DNA of 14,663 bases from Rhodobacteraceae bacterium UBA6273 (GCA_002440625.1 DJUV01000221.1:1-14663); one strand, 5' to 3'; counted from the first letter of the stretch, positions 1-7,279 are shown. Notes: generated by a model not told the origin, from the sequence alone. Made by a program: numbers and translations.

Positions 1-692
1 TCGTTGATCGTGTAGACGACGTTGATGTCCGGGTCCTTGGCCAGCAGCGCTTCCATCGCCTTCAGCCCGCCTTCCTCGTTGCCGGCGGTGACGTCGTGGC
101 CGACGACGCGCGGATCGGTTTCGTCGCCCCACTTGTTCGGATCACCGAGGTCGACGCCGAAGCCTTGCAGGAAACCCTGGTCGCGCAGCACGTCGACCGA
201 CGGCTGCCCGATGGCAAGGTCGAGAAGGGCGATCTTGGCGCTTGCGGCCGCGTCGCCCATCGTCGCCTTCGCCCACTGGCCGATCAGCAGGCCGGCCTGG
301 AAGTTGTCGGTGGCAAATGTTGCGTCGGCGGCGTCGATCGGGTCGAGCGGAGTGTCGAGCGCGATCACGAGTATGCCGGCGTCGCGCGCAGCCTTGACCG
401 AGTCGACGATCGCGGCGGTGTCGGAGGCGGTCAGCAGGATGCCCTTCGCGCCATCGGCGATGCAGGCCTCGATCGCGGCGACCTGGCTTTCGTTGTCGCC
501 GTCGACCTTGCCCGCGTAGGACTTGAGCTCGATACCAAGCTCGGCGGCTTTCGCCTCGGCGCCTTCCTTCATCTTCACGAAGAACGGGTTGGTGTCCGTC
601 TTGGTGATGAGGCAGGCGCTTTCGGCCAAAGCAGCACCGGCCGAGCCGAGGCAAAGCGCGCCGACTGCGGCGCCAAGTAGATATTTCTTCAT
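1..692 (-). CDS. frcB: Fructose-type sugar ABC transporter periplasmic binding protein FrcB (N-terminal part; runs off the left edge)
   Basis: This is the substrate-binding protein of a sugar ABC importer, probably for fructose; it captures sugar in the periplasm for a membrane permease. About 230 residues are visible, opening with the signal peptide [20 protein letters not shown] and an ALA-E cleavage site near residue 23. The mature start ([20 protein letters not shown]), then [38 protein letters not shown] and [12 protein letters not shown], match what I recall of Sinorhizobium FrcB, including the TIN run at the cut edge. The family is about 340 residues, so roughly a third is missing. The start at 692 is preceded by a strong AGGGAGGA sequence (697-704). 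It diverges from a ROK regulator, as in frcR-frcBCAK loci, so frcC, frcA and frcK are expected to the left. The sugar assignment rests on recalled similarity; ribose or xylose binding proteins are the alternatives. Confidence 0.88.
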   Translation of the reverse strand, partial: MKKYLLGAAVGALCLGSAGAALAESACLITKTDTNPFFVKMKEGAEAKAAELGIELKSYAGKVDGDNESQVAAIEACIADGAKGILLTASDTAAIVDSVKAARDAGILVIALDTPLDPIDAADATFATDNFQAGLLIGQWAKATMGDAAASAKIALLDLAIGQPSVDVLRDQGFLQGFGVDLGDPNKWGDETDPRVVGHDVTAGNEEGGLKAMEALLAKDPDINVVYTIN

Positions 693-774
693 GTCGTCCT
701 CCCTGACGTGAACACGGCGCGGGATCACCCGGCTGCCGCTCTTGGACAGTCGAATCTGCCTGTCCTCGCCGCCG

Positions 775-803
775 AATCTGTGCGGTTTCGCGGCCTCTGT
801 CAA
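775..803 (-). promoter_or_regulatory. Predicted frcB promoter
   Basis: On the minus strand a perfect -35 hexamer TTGACA (803-798) is followed by a 17-nt spacer and CAGATT (780-775), a 3 of 6 match to the -10 consensus. Transcription would start near 768 and give a leader of about 75 nt. The -35 box abuts the AT-rich repeat block that holds the candidate regulator site. Only sequence matching supports this. Confidence 0.5.
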
Positions 804-829
804 TAAATAAATAAATTTGATTTATTAAT
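802..829. promoter_or_regulatory. AT-rich inverted repeat, candidate FrcR (ROK) operator
   Basis: A perfect 7-bp inverted repeat with a 3-nt spacer, AATAAAT-TTG-ATTTATT, lies at 810-826. It sits at the end of an AAAT tandem run (802-816) and is the most AT-rich spot in a GC-rich region. Allowing one mismatch pair, the symmetry extends outward to 807-829. ROK regulators such as NagC and Mlc are known to bind AT-rich palindromes. Its position between the divergent frcB and frcR genes, next to the frcB -35 box, fits a shared operator; the binding protein is inferred. Confidence 0.5.
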
Positions 830-879
830 CAGGATATGAGTAGGCTTGACCTTGGCGAGGGAGGAGATAAGGCAGCCGA

Positions 880-2067
880 ATGGAAGCCGCAGCAATCCGT
901 GATCCCCAAGGGGGCGCGAACCAGTCAGGGATTCGCGATCACAACGAAAGGCTCGTCCTTTCGCTGATCCATCGCCATGCTGGCCTGCCAAGCGCCGAGA
1001 TTGCGCGTCGGTCGAACCTTTCGGCGCAGACCGTCTCGATTATCATCCGGGCGCTGGAAAAGGACGGGCTTCTGCTGAGGGGCGAACCGATTCGCGGCAA
1101 GGTCGGCAAGCCCTCGATTCCGATGACGCTGAACCCCGACGGCATCCTGTCCTTCGGGCTGAACATCGGCCGCAGAAGCGCCGATCTGGTCTTGACCGAC
1201 GTGTCGGGGAAGCTCCGCGCCCAGCGCAAGATCCACTATGCCTATCCGAAGCCGGATGCGCTGATGGCCTTCCTGGCCGAAGGCCATGCGGAACTGACCG
1301 GCGCGCTGACCGCCCGGCAGGTCAACCGGATTGCCGGCATCGGGGTCGCGGCCCCGTTCGAGCTTTGGAACTGGCTCGATACCGTGAATGCCCCGCGCGA
1401 AGAGATGCAGATCTGGCGCCACTTCGATGTCGGCCTGCGCGTGGCTGAGATCACCGGCCTGCCGGTGACGGTGCAGAATGACACCACCGCCGCCTGCACC
1501 GCCGAGCACATCTTCGGCCGCGGGCGGGAGTTTTCGGACTACGCCTATTTCTTCATCGGCTCCTTCATCGGCGGCGGCGTGGTCCTGAACGACACCGTCT
1601 ACTCCGGGCGGACCGGCAATGCCGGCGCCTTCGGCTCGATCCCGGTGTCAGACGCAAGCGGCAATCAGCAGCTTATTCAGCATGCCTCGCTCTTCCTTCT
1701 GGAACGGGCGCTCGAACGGGCCGGTACCGACCCTGCCAGGCTCTGGGACCCGGCGTGCGACTGGTCGGATTTCGGCCAGCCGCTTGTCGACTGGATCGAC
1801 CGCACGGCGCGACACCTCGCAATTGCCGCGGTCGCTGTCGCCTCAGTCATCGACTTCGAATGCATCCTGATCGACGCGAACTGCCCGCCGGCGATCCGTG
1901 GCCGGATCATCGACCGGACGCGCGAGGAGGTTGGCAGGATCGACACCCAAGGCATCGAAACACCAGCCCTCGCCGAAGCCTCGGTCGGCCGCAATGCCCG
2001 CGCCATCGGTGCCGCGACACTGCCGATCATCGACCGCTACCTCCTCTCGCAGCAGCGTTTCGCCTAA
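880..2067 (+). CDS. frcR: ROK-family transcriptional regulator, probably FrcR
   Basis: This is a sugar-responsive transcription factor of the ROK family, 395 residues, a normal length. Residues 20-70 form a winged helix-turn-helix (helices around PSAEIARRSNLSAQTVSIII, then a wing KDGLLLRGEPIRGKVGKPS). The ROK sugar-binding fold follows, with NIGRRSADLVLTDVSG (95-110), the QNDTTAACTAEHIFGRG segment carrying the ROK Asp (D201), and a glycine-rich FIGGGVV (229-235). The zinc motif CxCGxxGCxE usual in ROK proteins is absent; after GNAGAFGSIP comes VSDASGNQQ with no cysteine. The kinase-type DxGGT phosphate loop is also lost, as in other ROK regulators. The ATG at 880 is the only reasonable start, because a TAA lies in frame 9 nt upstream; GGGAGGAG stands rather far upstream. 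It is divergent from frcB and probably regulates it and itself; whether it represses or activates cannot be read from sequence. Confidence 0.87.
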   Translation: MEAAAIRDPQGGANQSGIRDHNERLVLSLIHRHAGLPSAEIARRSNLSAQTVSIIIRALEKDGLLLRGEPIRGKVGKPSIPMTLNPDGILSFGLNIGRRSADLVLTDVSGKLRAQRKIHYAYPKPDALMAFLAEGHAELTGALTARQVNRIAGIGVAAPFELWNWLDTVNAPREEMQIWRHFDVGLRVAEITGLPVTVQNDTTAACTAEHIFGRGREFSDYAYFFIGSFIGGGVVLNDTVYSGRTGNAGAFGSIPVSDASGNQQLIQHASLFLLERALERAGTDPARLWDPACDWSDFGQPLVDWIDRTARHLAIAAVAVASVIDFECILIDANCPPAIRGRIIDRTREEVGRIDTQGIETPALAEASVGRNARAIGAATLPIIDRYLLSQQRFA

Positions 2068-2073
2068 TGCACC

Positions 2074-4221
2074 TCAGCCCCGCCGCCAGCGGTGGTAGCG
2101 GTCCAGAAGCGAAAGCGCGCGCGGGTTCACATGGGCCTTCCGCCATTCCCCCGCCGCGAACTTGTTGGCCTCGGCCAGCGTCGGATAGATATGGATCGTG
2201 CCGAGGATCTTGTTCAGCCCAAGCCCGCGCTTCATCGCCAGAACGAATTCCGCCAAGAGATCGGCGGCATGTTCGCCGACGATGGTGACGCCAAGAATGC
2301 GGTCCTTGCCCGGTTCGGTCAGCACCTTGACGAAGCCCTGATCGGCGCCGTCGGCGATGGCCCGGTCAAGATCGTCGATCCCGTAGCGCGTGACCTCATA
2401 TGCGACACCCTTTTCGCGCGCTTCCGCCTCGGAAAGGCCGACGCGGGCCACCTCGGGGTCGCTGAAGGTCGCCCACGGGACGACGCGGTAGTCGGCACGG
2501 AACCGCTTCAGATCGCCAAAAAGCCCGTTCAGCGTCGCGAACCAGGCCTGATGCGCCGCGGCATGGGTGAACTGGTAGGGGCCGGCGACATCCCCCGCCG
2601 CGAGGATGTTCGGGAAAAGCGTTTCGAGATACTCGTTGGTCTCGACAACACGGCCCGTGCGAATGCCAAGCGCCTCAAGCCCGTAGCCGGCAAGGCGCGG
2701 CGCGCGACCGATGGCGACGATCAGCTCATCAAAGGCGATCCGGCGCGACACGCCGTCACGGCTGACCTCGATCCACTTCTCGCCGTCGGTCAGGCCACAA
2801 GCCACAGCCTGATGCCCCGTCAGGACCGTCACGCCGTCCTCTTCAAGCGACGCACGCACCAGCGCCGACACCTCTTCATCCTCGCGGACAAGAAGGCGCG
2901 GCGCCATCTCGACCTGCGTGACGGCGGAACCAAGCCGGGCGAAGGCCTGCGACAGTTCGGTGCCGACCGGCCCGCCACCAAGGACCACGAGCCGCGCCGG
3001 GGCTTGGGGGCGTTCCCTCAGCGCCTGCCACATCGTGTCCGAGGTCAGGTAGCCGACGGCATCTAGGCCGCGGAGCGATGGCACGACGGGTGCAGCCCCG
3101 GTGGCCAGAACGATCGCGCGCCCGGTCAGCCGCCGCGTGCCGCCGCCATTCAGCGCAATCTCCACCGTCCAGGGATCGACAAGCCGGGCATAGCCCCTGA
3201 TGACTTCGGCCCCCAGCCCTTCATAGCGTTCGACGCTGTCATGCGGTGCGATCCGGGCGATGATGTCATGCACCCGCTCAATCACCTTATCGAAGGGGAT
3301 CGCGGGACTTGCGGCTGCAAGACCATAGCGGTCAGCATGGCGCATCTGATGCGCCGCTTTAGCGCTGCGGATCAACACCTTCGACGGCACGCAGCCGAAG
3401 TTCAGGCAATCGCCGCCCATCTCCCCCGCCTCGATCAGAGCGACCTTCGCCTTCGTCGCCGCCGCGATATAGGCCGAAACCAGCCCAGCCGCGCCGGCCC
3501 CGATCACGATCAGGTTGGCATCGAAGCGCGTCGGCCGTTGCCAGCCTTTGTAGACGCTCATTCGGCCATGTAGCCTGATGAGAAACCGCGCCATCCAGGG
3601 AAAGAGACCGAGGAGCGCGAAAGACAGTAGGATCGGCAATGACACGAGGCCATGGAGACTGTCGATCTGGCCGATCTGCGTCCCGGCATTCACATAGACC
3701 GCCGTGCCCGCAAGCATGCCGGCCTGGCTGACGAGGTAGAAGCTCCGTGCTCCGATGGGCGTCAGCCCCATCAGGAGGTTCACTGCAAAGAACGGGACCA
3801 CAGGCACCAGGCGCAGGGTGAAAAGATAGAAGGCGCCGTCCTTCCGCAAGCCCTCGTCGATGGATTTCGCGCGCCCGCCAAGCCTTGCGTGGACCCAGTC
3901 ACGCAGCAGATAACGCGCAGCAGTGAAGGCCAGCGTCGCGCCGATGGCGGAGGCGAAGGACACCAAGACCAGACCGCCCCAGAATCCGAAAAGCGCCCCA
4001 GCGGCAAGCGTCATCCAGATGGCGACCGGCAGCGACAACGCCGTCACGGTGACATAGGCAAGGAAGAACAGCACCGCCACAAGCACAGCACTTTGCTGCT
4101 GCCAGACCTTTGCCTTGTCATAGAGTTCTGCCAGCCGGGCCGGGTCGGCCAGTTGCCCGAACTTCGCCCAGAGAAGCACTAGGACGACTGCCAGCAAAAG
4201 CCCGGTAAGCAGTCGTTTCAA
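2074..4221 (-). CDS. Membrane-anchored FAD/NAD(P) disulfide oxidoreductase with N-terminal VTT (TVP38/TMEM64) domain
   Basis: A two-part protein of 715 residues. Residues 1-215 are membrane-embedded: a signal-anchor-like helix (3-19), then a VTT/SNARE-associated domain with the typical GALFGFWGG (75-83) and FTLRLVPVVPFFAVNLLMG (134-152). Residues 235-700 form a class I pyridine nucleotide-disulfide oxidoreductase: FAD motif GAGAAG (241-246), redox disulfide C272-LNFG-C277, NAD(P) motif GGGPVG (415-420), second FAD contact AAGDV (541-545) and a dimerisation domain ending in HIYPTLAE, with the His677/Glu684 pair of lipoamide dehydrogenase and glutathione reductase. All catalytic residues are present, so a working flavoenzyme at the inner membrane is likely. 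The substrate is unknown; nothing here shows a mercury operon or lipoamide complex. The start is TTG at 4221 with GGAGAAGG upstream; no ATG fits before residue 70. It ends 6 nt from frcR. Confidence 0.9.
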   Translation of the reverse strand: MKRLLTGLLLAVVLVLLWAKFGQLADPARLAELYDKAKVWQQQSAVLVAVLFFLAYVTVTALSLPVAIWMTLAAGALFGFWGGLVLVSFASAIGATLAFTAARYLLRDWVHARLGGRAKSIDEGLRKDGAFYLFTLRLVPVVPFFAVNLLMGLTPIGARSFYLVSQAGMLAGTAVYVNAGTQIGQIDSLHGLVSLPILLSFALLGLFPWMARFLIRLHGRMSVYKGWQRPTRFDANLIVIGAGAAGLVSAYIAAATKAKVALIEAGEMGGDCLNFGCVPSKVLIRSAKAAHQMRHADRYGLAAASPAIPFDKVIERVHDIIARIAPHDSVERYEGLGAEVIRGYARLVDPWTVEIALNGGGTRRLTGRAIVLATGAAPVVPSLRGLDAVGYLTSDTMWQALRERPQAPARLVVLGGGPVGTELSQAFARLGSAVTQVEMAPRLLVREDEEVSALVRASLEEDGVTVLTGHQAVACGLTDGEKWIEVSRDGVSRRIAFDELIVAIGRAPRLAGYGLEALGIRTGRVVETNEYLETLFPNILAAGDVAGPYQFTHAAAHQAWFATLNGLFGDLKRFRADYRVVPWATFSDPEVARVGLSEAEAREKGVAYEVTRYGIDDLDRAIADGADQGFVKVLTEPGKDRILGVTIVGEHAADLLAEFVLAMKRGLGLNKILGTIHIYPTLAEANKFAAGEWRKAHVNPRALSLLDRYHRWRRG

Positions 4222-4479
4222 CTTGGCCCTTCTCCGTACAAAGGGCAGCGAAGGATGCCCCCCGCCGGAGACTATAGGGCGTGACCGACAGAATGCATCC
4301 GATGAGTCAGAGGCTCACGAGATTATCAGGTCCGCGATTCCCGCGGCGAAGGGATGCGGCAGGCTGAGCTTTGTGCCTGTCTCTCTTGCGTCATCGCGGG
4401 TCATGGGCGATTGAAGGGGAGAGGTGTATCCATTTGAGATCGCACCTGGCCGGATTGCCTGCCGGCACCTGGGTATCAA
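4222..4479. other. 258-bp divergent intergenic region between the oxidoreductase and the sigma operon
   Basis: This gap must hold promoters for both flanking genes, but I find no convincing -35/-10 pair. On the plus side are a strong Shine-Dalgarno stretch AAGGGGAGAG ending at 4423, a GTG at 4424 opening a 60-codon frame that overlaps the sigma gene out of frame, a GCACCTGG direct repeat (4442-4449 and 4465-4472), and a hairpin GCCGG/CCGGC (4449-4453 with 4462-4466) just upstream of the sigma ATG. Confidence 0.5.
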
Positions 4480-5058
4480 ATGGCCGAAAAGAACAATGGA
4501 GCTGAGATCGACAGCCTCGTTGCGCGGATCGCGCGCGGGGACCGGATGGCGTTTGACCAGCTCTACCGCCAGCTCGAACGCCCGCTTTTCCGGTTCATTG
4601 TTCTAAGATTGAACGATCGGCACCGCTCCGCCGACATCATGCATGACGTCTTTCTCGAAGTGTGGCGTAGTGCTGCGGCTTTCAGGGGGCAGTCGAGTGC
4701 GCGGACCTGGATCTTTGCCATCGCCTGGCGCAAGGCGATGGAGATTCACCGCCGGAATGACAGGGTTGTTTATCAGGAGACGCTGCCGGAACAGATTGAC
4801 GAGAGCACGGATGCCGCCACCGCCATCGCGCAGGCCGAGGATTCCAAGGCGGTTCGCGCCTGCCTTGAGGGCTTGAGCGTCGAACACCGGATTGCGCTGG
4901 AACTCACCTTCTTCGAGGAGATGAGCTATCCTGAGATCGCCGGCGTACTTGGTGTTCCCGAGGGTACGGTGAAGTCGCGTGTGTTCCACGCCAAGCAGCT
5001 CATGCTCCGGTGTCTGACGATCAAAGGCGCAACCGGGGGCCGGAAGAGTTATGGGTGA
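4480..5058 (+). CDS. ECF-type RNA polymerase sigma factor
   Basis: An extracytoplasmic-function sigma factor of 192 residues, the usual size, with only regions 2 and 4. Region 2 spans about residues 27-93, with the core-binding and -10 recognition helices ADIMHDVFLEVWRSAAAF and SARTWIFAIAWRKAMEIHRR. Region 4 spans about 124-176, with the -35 helix-turn-helix MSYPEIAGVLGVPEGTVKSR. It is the first gene of a three-gene unit with overlapping ends: its last 8 nt overlap the anti-sigma gene, so the two are translationally coupled. The start is ATG 4480. It is the first ATG in a frame opened by a stop at 4435-4437, and no good Shine-Dalgarno sequence precedes it. The N- and C-terminal extensions are short, with no extra sensory domain, so signal input should come from the anti-sigma partner. 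I cannot assign an ECF group by eye. Autoregulation is likely by analogy only. Confidence 0.94.
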   Translation: MAEKNNGAEIDSLVARIARGDRMAFDQLYRQLERPLFRFIVLRLNDRHRSADIMHDVFLEVWRSAAAFRGQSSARTWIFAIAWRKAMEIHRRNDRVVYQETLPEQIDESTDAATAIAQAEDSKAVRACLEGLSVEHRIALELTFFEEMSYPEIAGVLGVPEGTVKSRVFHAKQLMLRCLTIKGATGGRKSYG

Positions 5059-5626
5059 CAGAGTGCGAAACGAAATCTCGGAATTGCTGCCATTCTACCT
5101 GAATGGCTCGCTCAGCGTCGAAGAGAAGGCGAAGGTGGAGCAGGCGCTTTCAACCGATGCCGGCCTTGAGGAGGAATTGAGGCTCCTCGACCGCATCCGA
5201 TCTTCCGTGCAGGAGGAGCTTCCCGGGAATTCGCCGGGCGACTTGGGGCTGGCGCGGCTTGGGCGCGACCTTGCCCAAGGCGCGCCGACGCAGAGGCCCT
5301 CTCTCGCGGCGCTTGCCGCCGCCTTCGCCCTAGGCGCGATCCTGTCCGGGGTGATCGCGGTTCAGGCGATGCGCGCCCCCGATGATACCTACCGCCAGGC
5401 GGGCGCCGCGCCGGCGGACGAAAGCCTGCTTGTCGCCTTCCGTGCCGACGCAACCGCCGGAGCAATTTCCGATCTCCTTGTCGCTGGCAACTATGTGATC
5501 GTCGACGGCCCCTCCGCGCTTGGCCTTTATCATGTGGCGCCGCCCGAGGGCGTCGATCCTGCCGCCGCCGTTGCGGAACTTGCCGCCGCCGGGGCCATTG
5601 TGGAGAGCGCGGAAATCGCCAGATGA
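5051..5626 (+). CDS. Single-pass anti-sigma factor with periplasmic subtilisin-propeptide-like domain
   Basis: 191 residues. The cytoplasmic part (1-80) starts NEISELLPFYLNGSLSVEE and has helices up to about 57, resembling the anti-sigma domain that clamps ECF factors, but it has no cysteine and so no HxxxCxxC zinc motif. One membrane helix lies at 85-107 (LAALAAAFALGAILSGVIAV). The periplasmic part (124-191) runs strand, helix, strand, strand, helix, strand: SLLVAFRADAT, AGAISDLLVAG, NYVIVDG, ALGLYHVAP, PAAAVAELAAAG, AIVESAEIAR. That is the layout of I9/subtilisin propeptide domains. The gene overlaps the sigma gene by 8 nt and the protease by 4 nt (ATGA), with GGAAGAG as its Shine-Dalgarno. 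The anti-sigma role rests on context, topology and N-terminal resemblance. The propeptide-like reading is my inference from pattern; a plain dimerisation domain is the alternative. Confidence 0.82.
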   Translation: MGDRVRNEISELLPFYLNGSLSVEEKAKVEQALSTDAGLEEELRLLDRIRSSVQEELPGNSPGDLGLARLGRDLAQGAPTQRPSLAALAAAFALGAILSGVIAVQAMRAPDDTYRQAGAAPADESLLVAFRADATAGAISDLLVAGNYVIVDGPSALGLYHVAPPEGVDPAAAVAELAAAGAIVESAEIAR

Positions 5627-6903
5627 GGGTCCGTCTTGCCCTGCTTCTTGTCGTTCTGACCAGCTCCGTCGCCGGCGCTGCCATCGCTGACGTGGCGGCG
5701 CACACGACATTGGCCGGCTCAGCCGAAGCGAAGGCTGCCCGATCCGAGCCTCATCCGGGACCGCCAAAGCCCGTCAGGCGCCAGGCCCCGCCGCGCGCCG
5801 GCACCCGGACGCCGGACTCCGCGCCCGCCTTCGGCCGGACGCGGGTGCTGGGCAACGGGAATTTCGAATATCTCGCGGCGGGAACGCCCGCCGCCATCGA
5901 CCGCGCAGAAGATCTGGTGCGGCAGGCCCAAGGCCAGGTCCTGCGGCGCGAGGAGCTTCGGAGCCTCGGCCTCTCCCTCATCGCGCTCGATCTTGCGGGT
6001 CGCATTTCTTCTGCCGACATGCAGCGCAGGATCGCCGCCGCCGGGCCTGGCGTCGCGCTGGACCGCAACACCATCTTTTCCGCCTCGGCGGGGCGTGCCT
6101 ATGCGCAGGAGATGATCGGCGCCAAGGCAACGGGTGCCTGCGCGCTGTCCCGCCCGGTCCGTATCGGGCTGATCGACGGCCCCGTCGACACCGCACAGCG
6201 CGGCCTTTCCAATGTTCCCCTCGTCACCCGGTCGGTTCTCGACGACGGCGATTCCCCGGCCGACACCGATCATGCGACAGGCCTCGTGTCGCTTATCGCC
6301 ATGCCAAAGGGCTTATCGGACGTGTCGGGCCTGGCCGTCGGCGCCGACATCTTTTCTGCCGTCGCCTTCGCTCGTGACGATGCCGGCAACGGCATGCGCC
6401 TTGACCATTTCGCGCGCGGCCTCGACTGGCTGGTCGCGGAGCGAGTGGACATCGTCAACATGTCGATCTCCGGTCCGGAGAACCGGGTACTTGCCCGGCT
6501 CCTGTCGTCCGCAGACGCAGGCGGCACCGTCCTCGTGGCGGCGGCCGGCAACGAGGGCCGCGGCGTCGTCTCCTATCCGGCCGCCGATCCCAATGTCATC
6601 GCCATTACGGCGGTGGATGCGCGCCAACGCCTTTACGGTGCTGCCAATACCGGATCCGAGATCGCCTTCGCAGCACCTGGTGTCGACCTTCTGGTCGCGA
6701 GTGGCGATGGCAGCGGCTACCGATCCGGCACCTCCTACGCAACCGCCATCGCCTCGGCGGTCATCGCACATGAGATCGGTCGCGGCGCACGCGGGCGGCA
6801 AGGCGTCATCGATTCCCTGCGCCGCGACGTGCGCGACCTTGGCCAGCCCGGCCGTGACAAACGCTTCGGCTGGGGGCTGCTGCAGCTTTCGGGCTGCCAG
6901 TAA
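5623..6903 (+). CDS. Exported S8 (subtilisin-like) serine protease
   Basis: 426 residues. A signal peptide (1-22, ending AGAAIA-D) is followed by a proline-rich linker (41-66), a probable propeptide (75-153), and a compact S8 catalytic domain (175-420). The triad is visible: Asp185 in IGLIDGPVD, His217 in DTDHATGLVSLI, Ser371 in SGTSYATA, with the oxyanion Asn310 in AAAGNEG. The His motif is DHATG rather than the classical GHGTHVAG. Only two cysteines remain after the signal peptide, C173 and C425; they bracket the catalytic domain and could form a disulfide in the periplasm. The gene starts in the ATGA overlap with the anti-sigma gene, so it belongs to the sigma operon. The protease probably acts in the periplasm; its substrate may be the anti-sigma factor or a general envelope protein. 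Activity is well supported by the intact triad, the regulatory role is inferred. Confidence 0.93.
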   Translation: MRVRLALLLVVLTSSVAGAAIADVAAHTTLAGSAEAKAARSEPHPGPPKPVRRQAPPRAGTRTPDSAPAFGRTRVLGNGNFEYLAAGTPAAIDRAEDLVRQAQGQVLRREELRSLGLSLIALDLAGRISSADMQRRIAAAGPGVALDRNTIFSASAGRAYAQEMIGAKATGACALSRPVRIGLIDGPVDTAQRGLSNVPLVTRSVLDDGDSPADTDHATGLVSLIAMPKGLSDVSGLAVGADIFSAVAFARDDAGNGMRLDHFARGLDWLVAERVDIVNMSISGPENRVLARLLSSADAGGTVLVAAAGNEGRGVVSYPAADPNVIAITAVDARQRLYGAANTGSEIAFAAPGVDLLVASGDGSGYRSGTSYATAIASAVIAHEIGRGARGRQGVIDSLRRDVRDLGQPGRDKRFGWGLLQLSGCQ

Positions 6904-7113
6904 TTTTTCTTTGAACCATTTCCGCGCTGTCGCAACCAACAGACAATGGGTGCGGGTGGAATTCAGGGATAAGCGTCGGCTGGCTGGCTCACGGAACGGC
7001 TGATCGATCCCTGATCGGGTGAGTGGACCTCGTAAGAGTAACCTTCCGATCCAGACGTTGGTCGTTGTGTCAGTAACCGGTTGCCGGGGTAACGAGTGTC
7101 CGACAGTTCGATT

Positions 7114-7179
7114 GGCGGGAACGGATGATGCGGTGCGCATGCCGAGGTATGCGGGGCATTGTCCGTTTCCGCCCTTTTT
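7114..7179 (+). terminator. Large intrinsic terminator of the sigma operon
   Basis: GGCGGGAACGGA (7114-7125) pairs with TCCGTTTCCGCC (7162-7173) over 12 bp with one G-U pair. The stem continues through two wobble pairs and ATGC/GCAT (7128-7131 with 7156-7159), giving 18 continuous pairs. A small internal loop and a second stem, CGCAT/ATGCG (7136-7140 with 7149-7153), cap it with an 8-nt loop. It is followed by C and TTTTT (7175-7179). The T-run is on the plus-strand side, so it terminates rightward transcription, about 210 nt beyond the protease stop. Confidence 0.8.
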
Positions 7180-7228
7180 CATTTCGCGCAGCCGCAATCC
7201 GATATGTCGGCGCGATGCAATTTTCCAC

Positions 7229-7279
7229 GCGGGGCTGAGGCGCCCAGGGTGCCGATAGCGTTGCTCCGTCTGGCCCCGC
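7229..7279 (+). other. Long inverted repeat in the opg upstream region
   Basis: GCGGGGC (7229-7235) and GCCCCGC (7273-7279) are perfect 7-bp complements separated by 37 nt. Inside lies a tight hairpin, GGCGCC-CAG-GGTGCC, with one wobble pair. No T-run follows, so it is not an ordinary terminator. It could be a folded mRNA leader or a protein-binding site upstream of opgG. Confidence 0.35.

Noticed and set aside
802..816. AAAT tandem run as a phase-variable simple repeat
   Set aside because: Fewer than four units outside any coding region; it is better explained as part of an AT-rich regulatory site.
6882..6908. GCAGC/GCTGC hairpin with TTTTT overlapping the protease stop as terminator
   Set aside because: Only a 5-bp stem with a 6-nt loop and a gap before the T-run; the hairpin at 7114-7179 is far stronger.
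7019..7258. Possible 79-residue protein in the gap before opgG
   Set aside because: No convincing ribosome-binding site, low-complexity basic composition and a terminator hairpin inside it.
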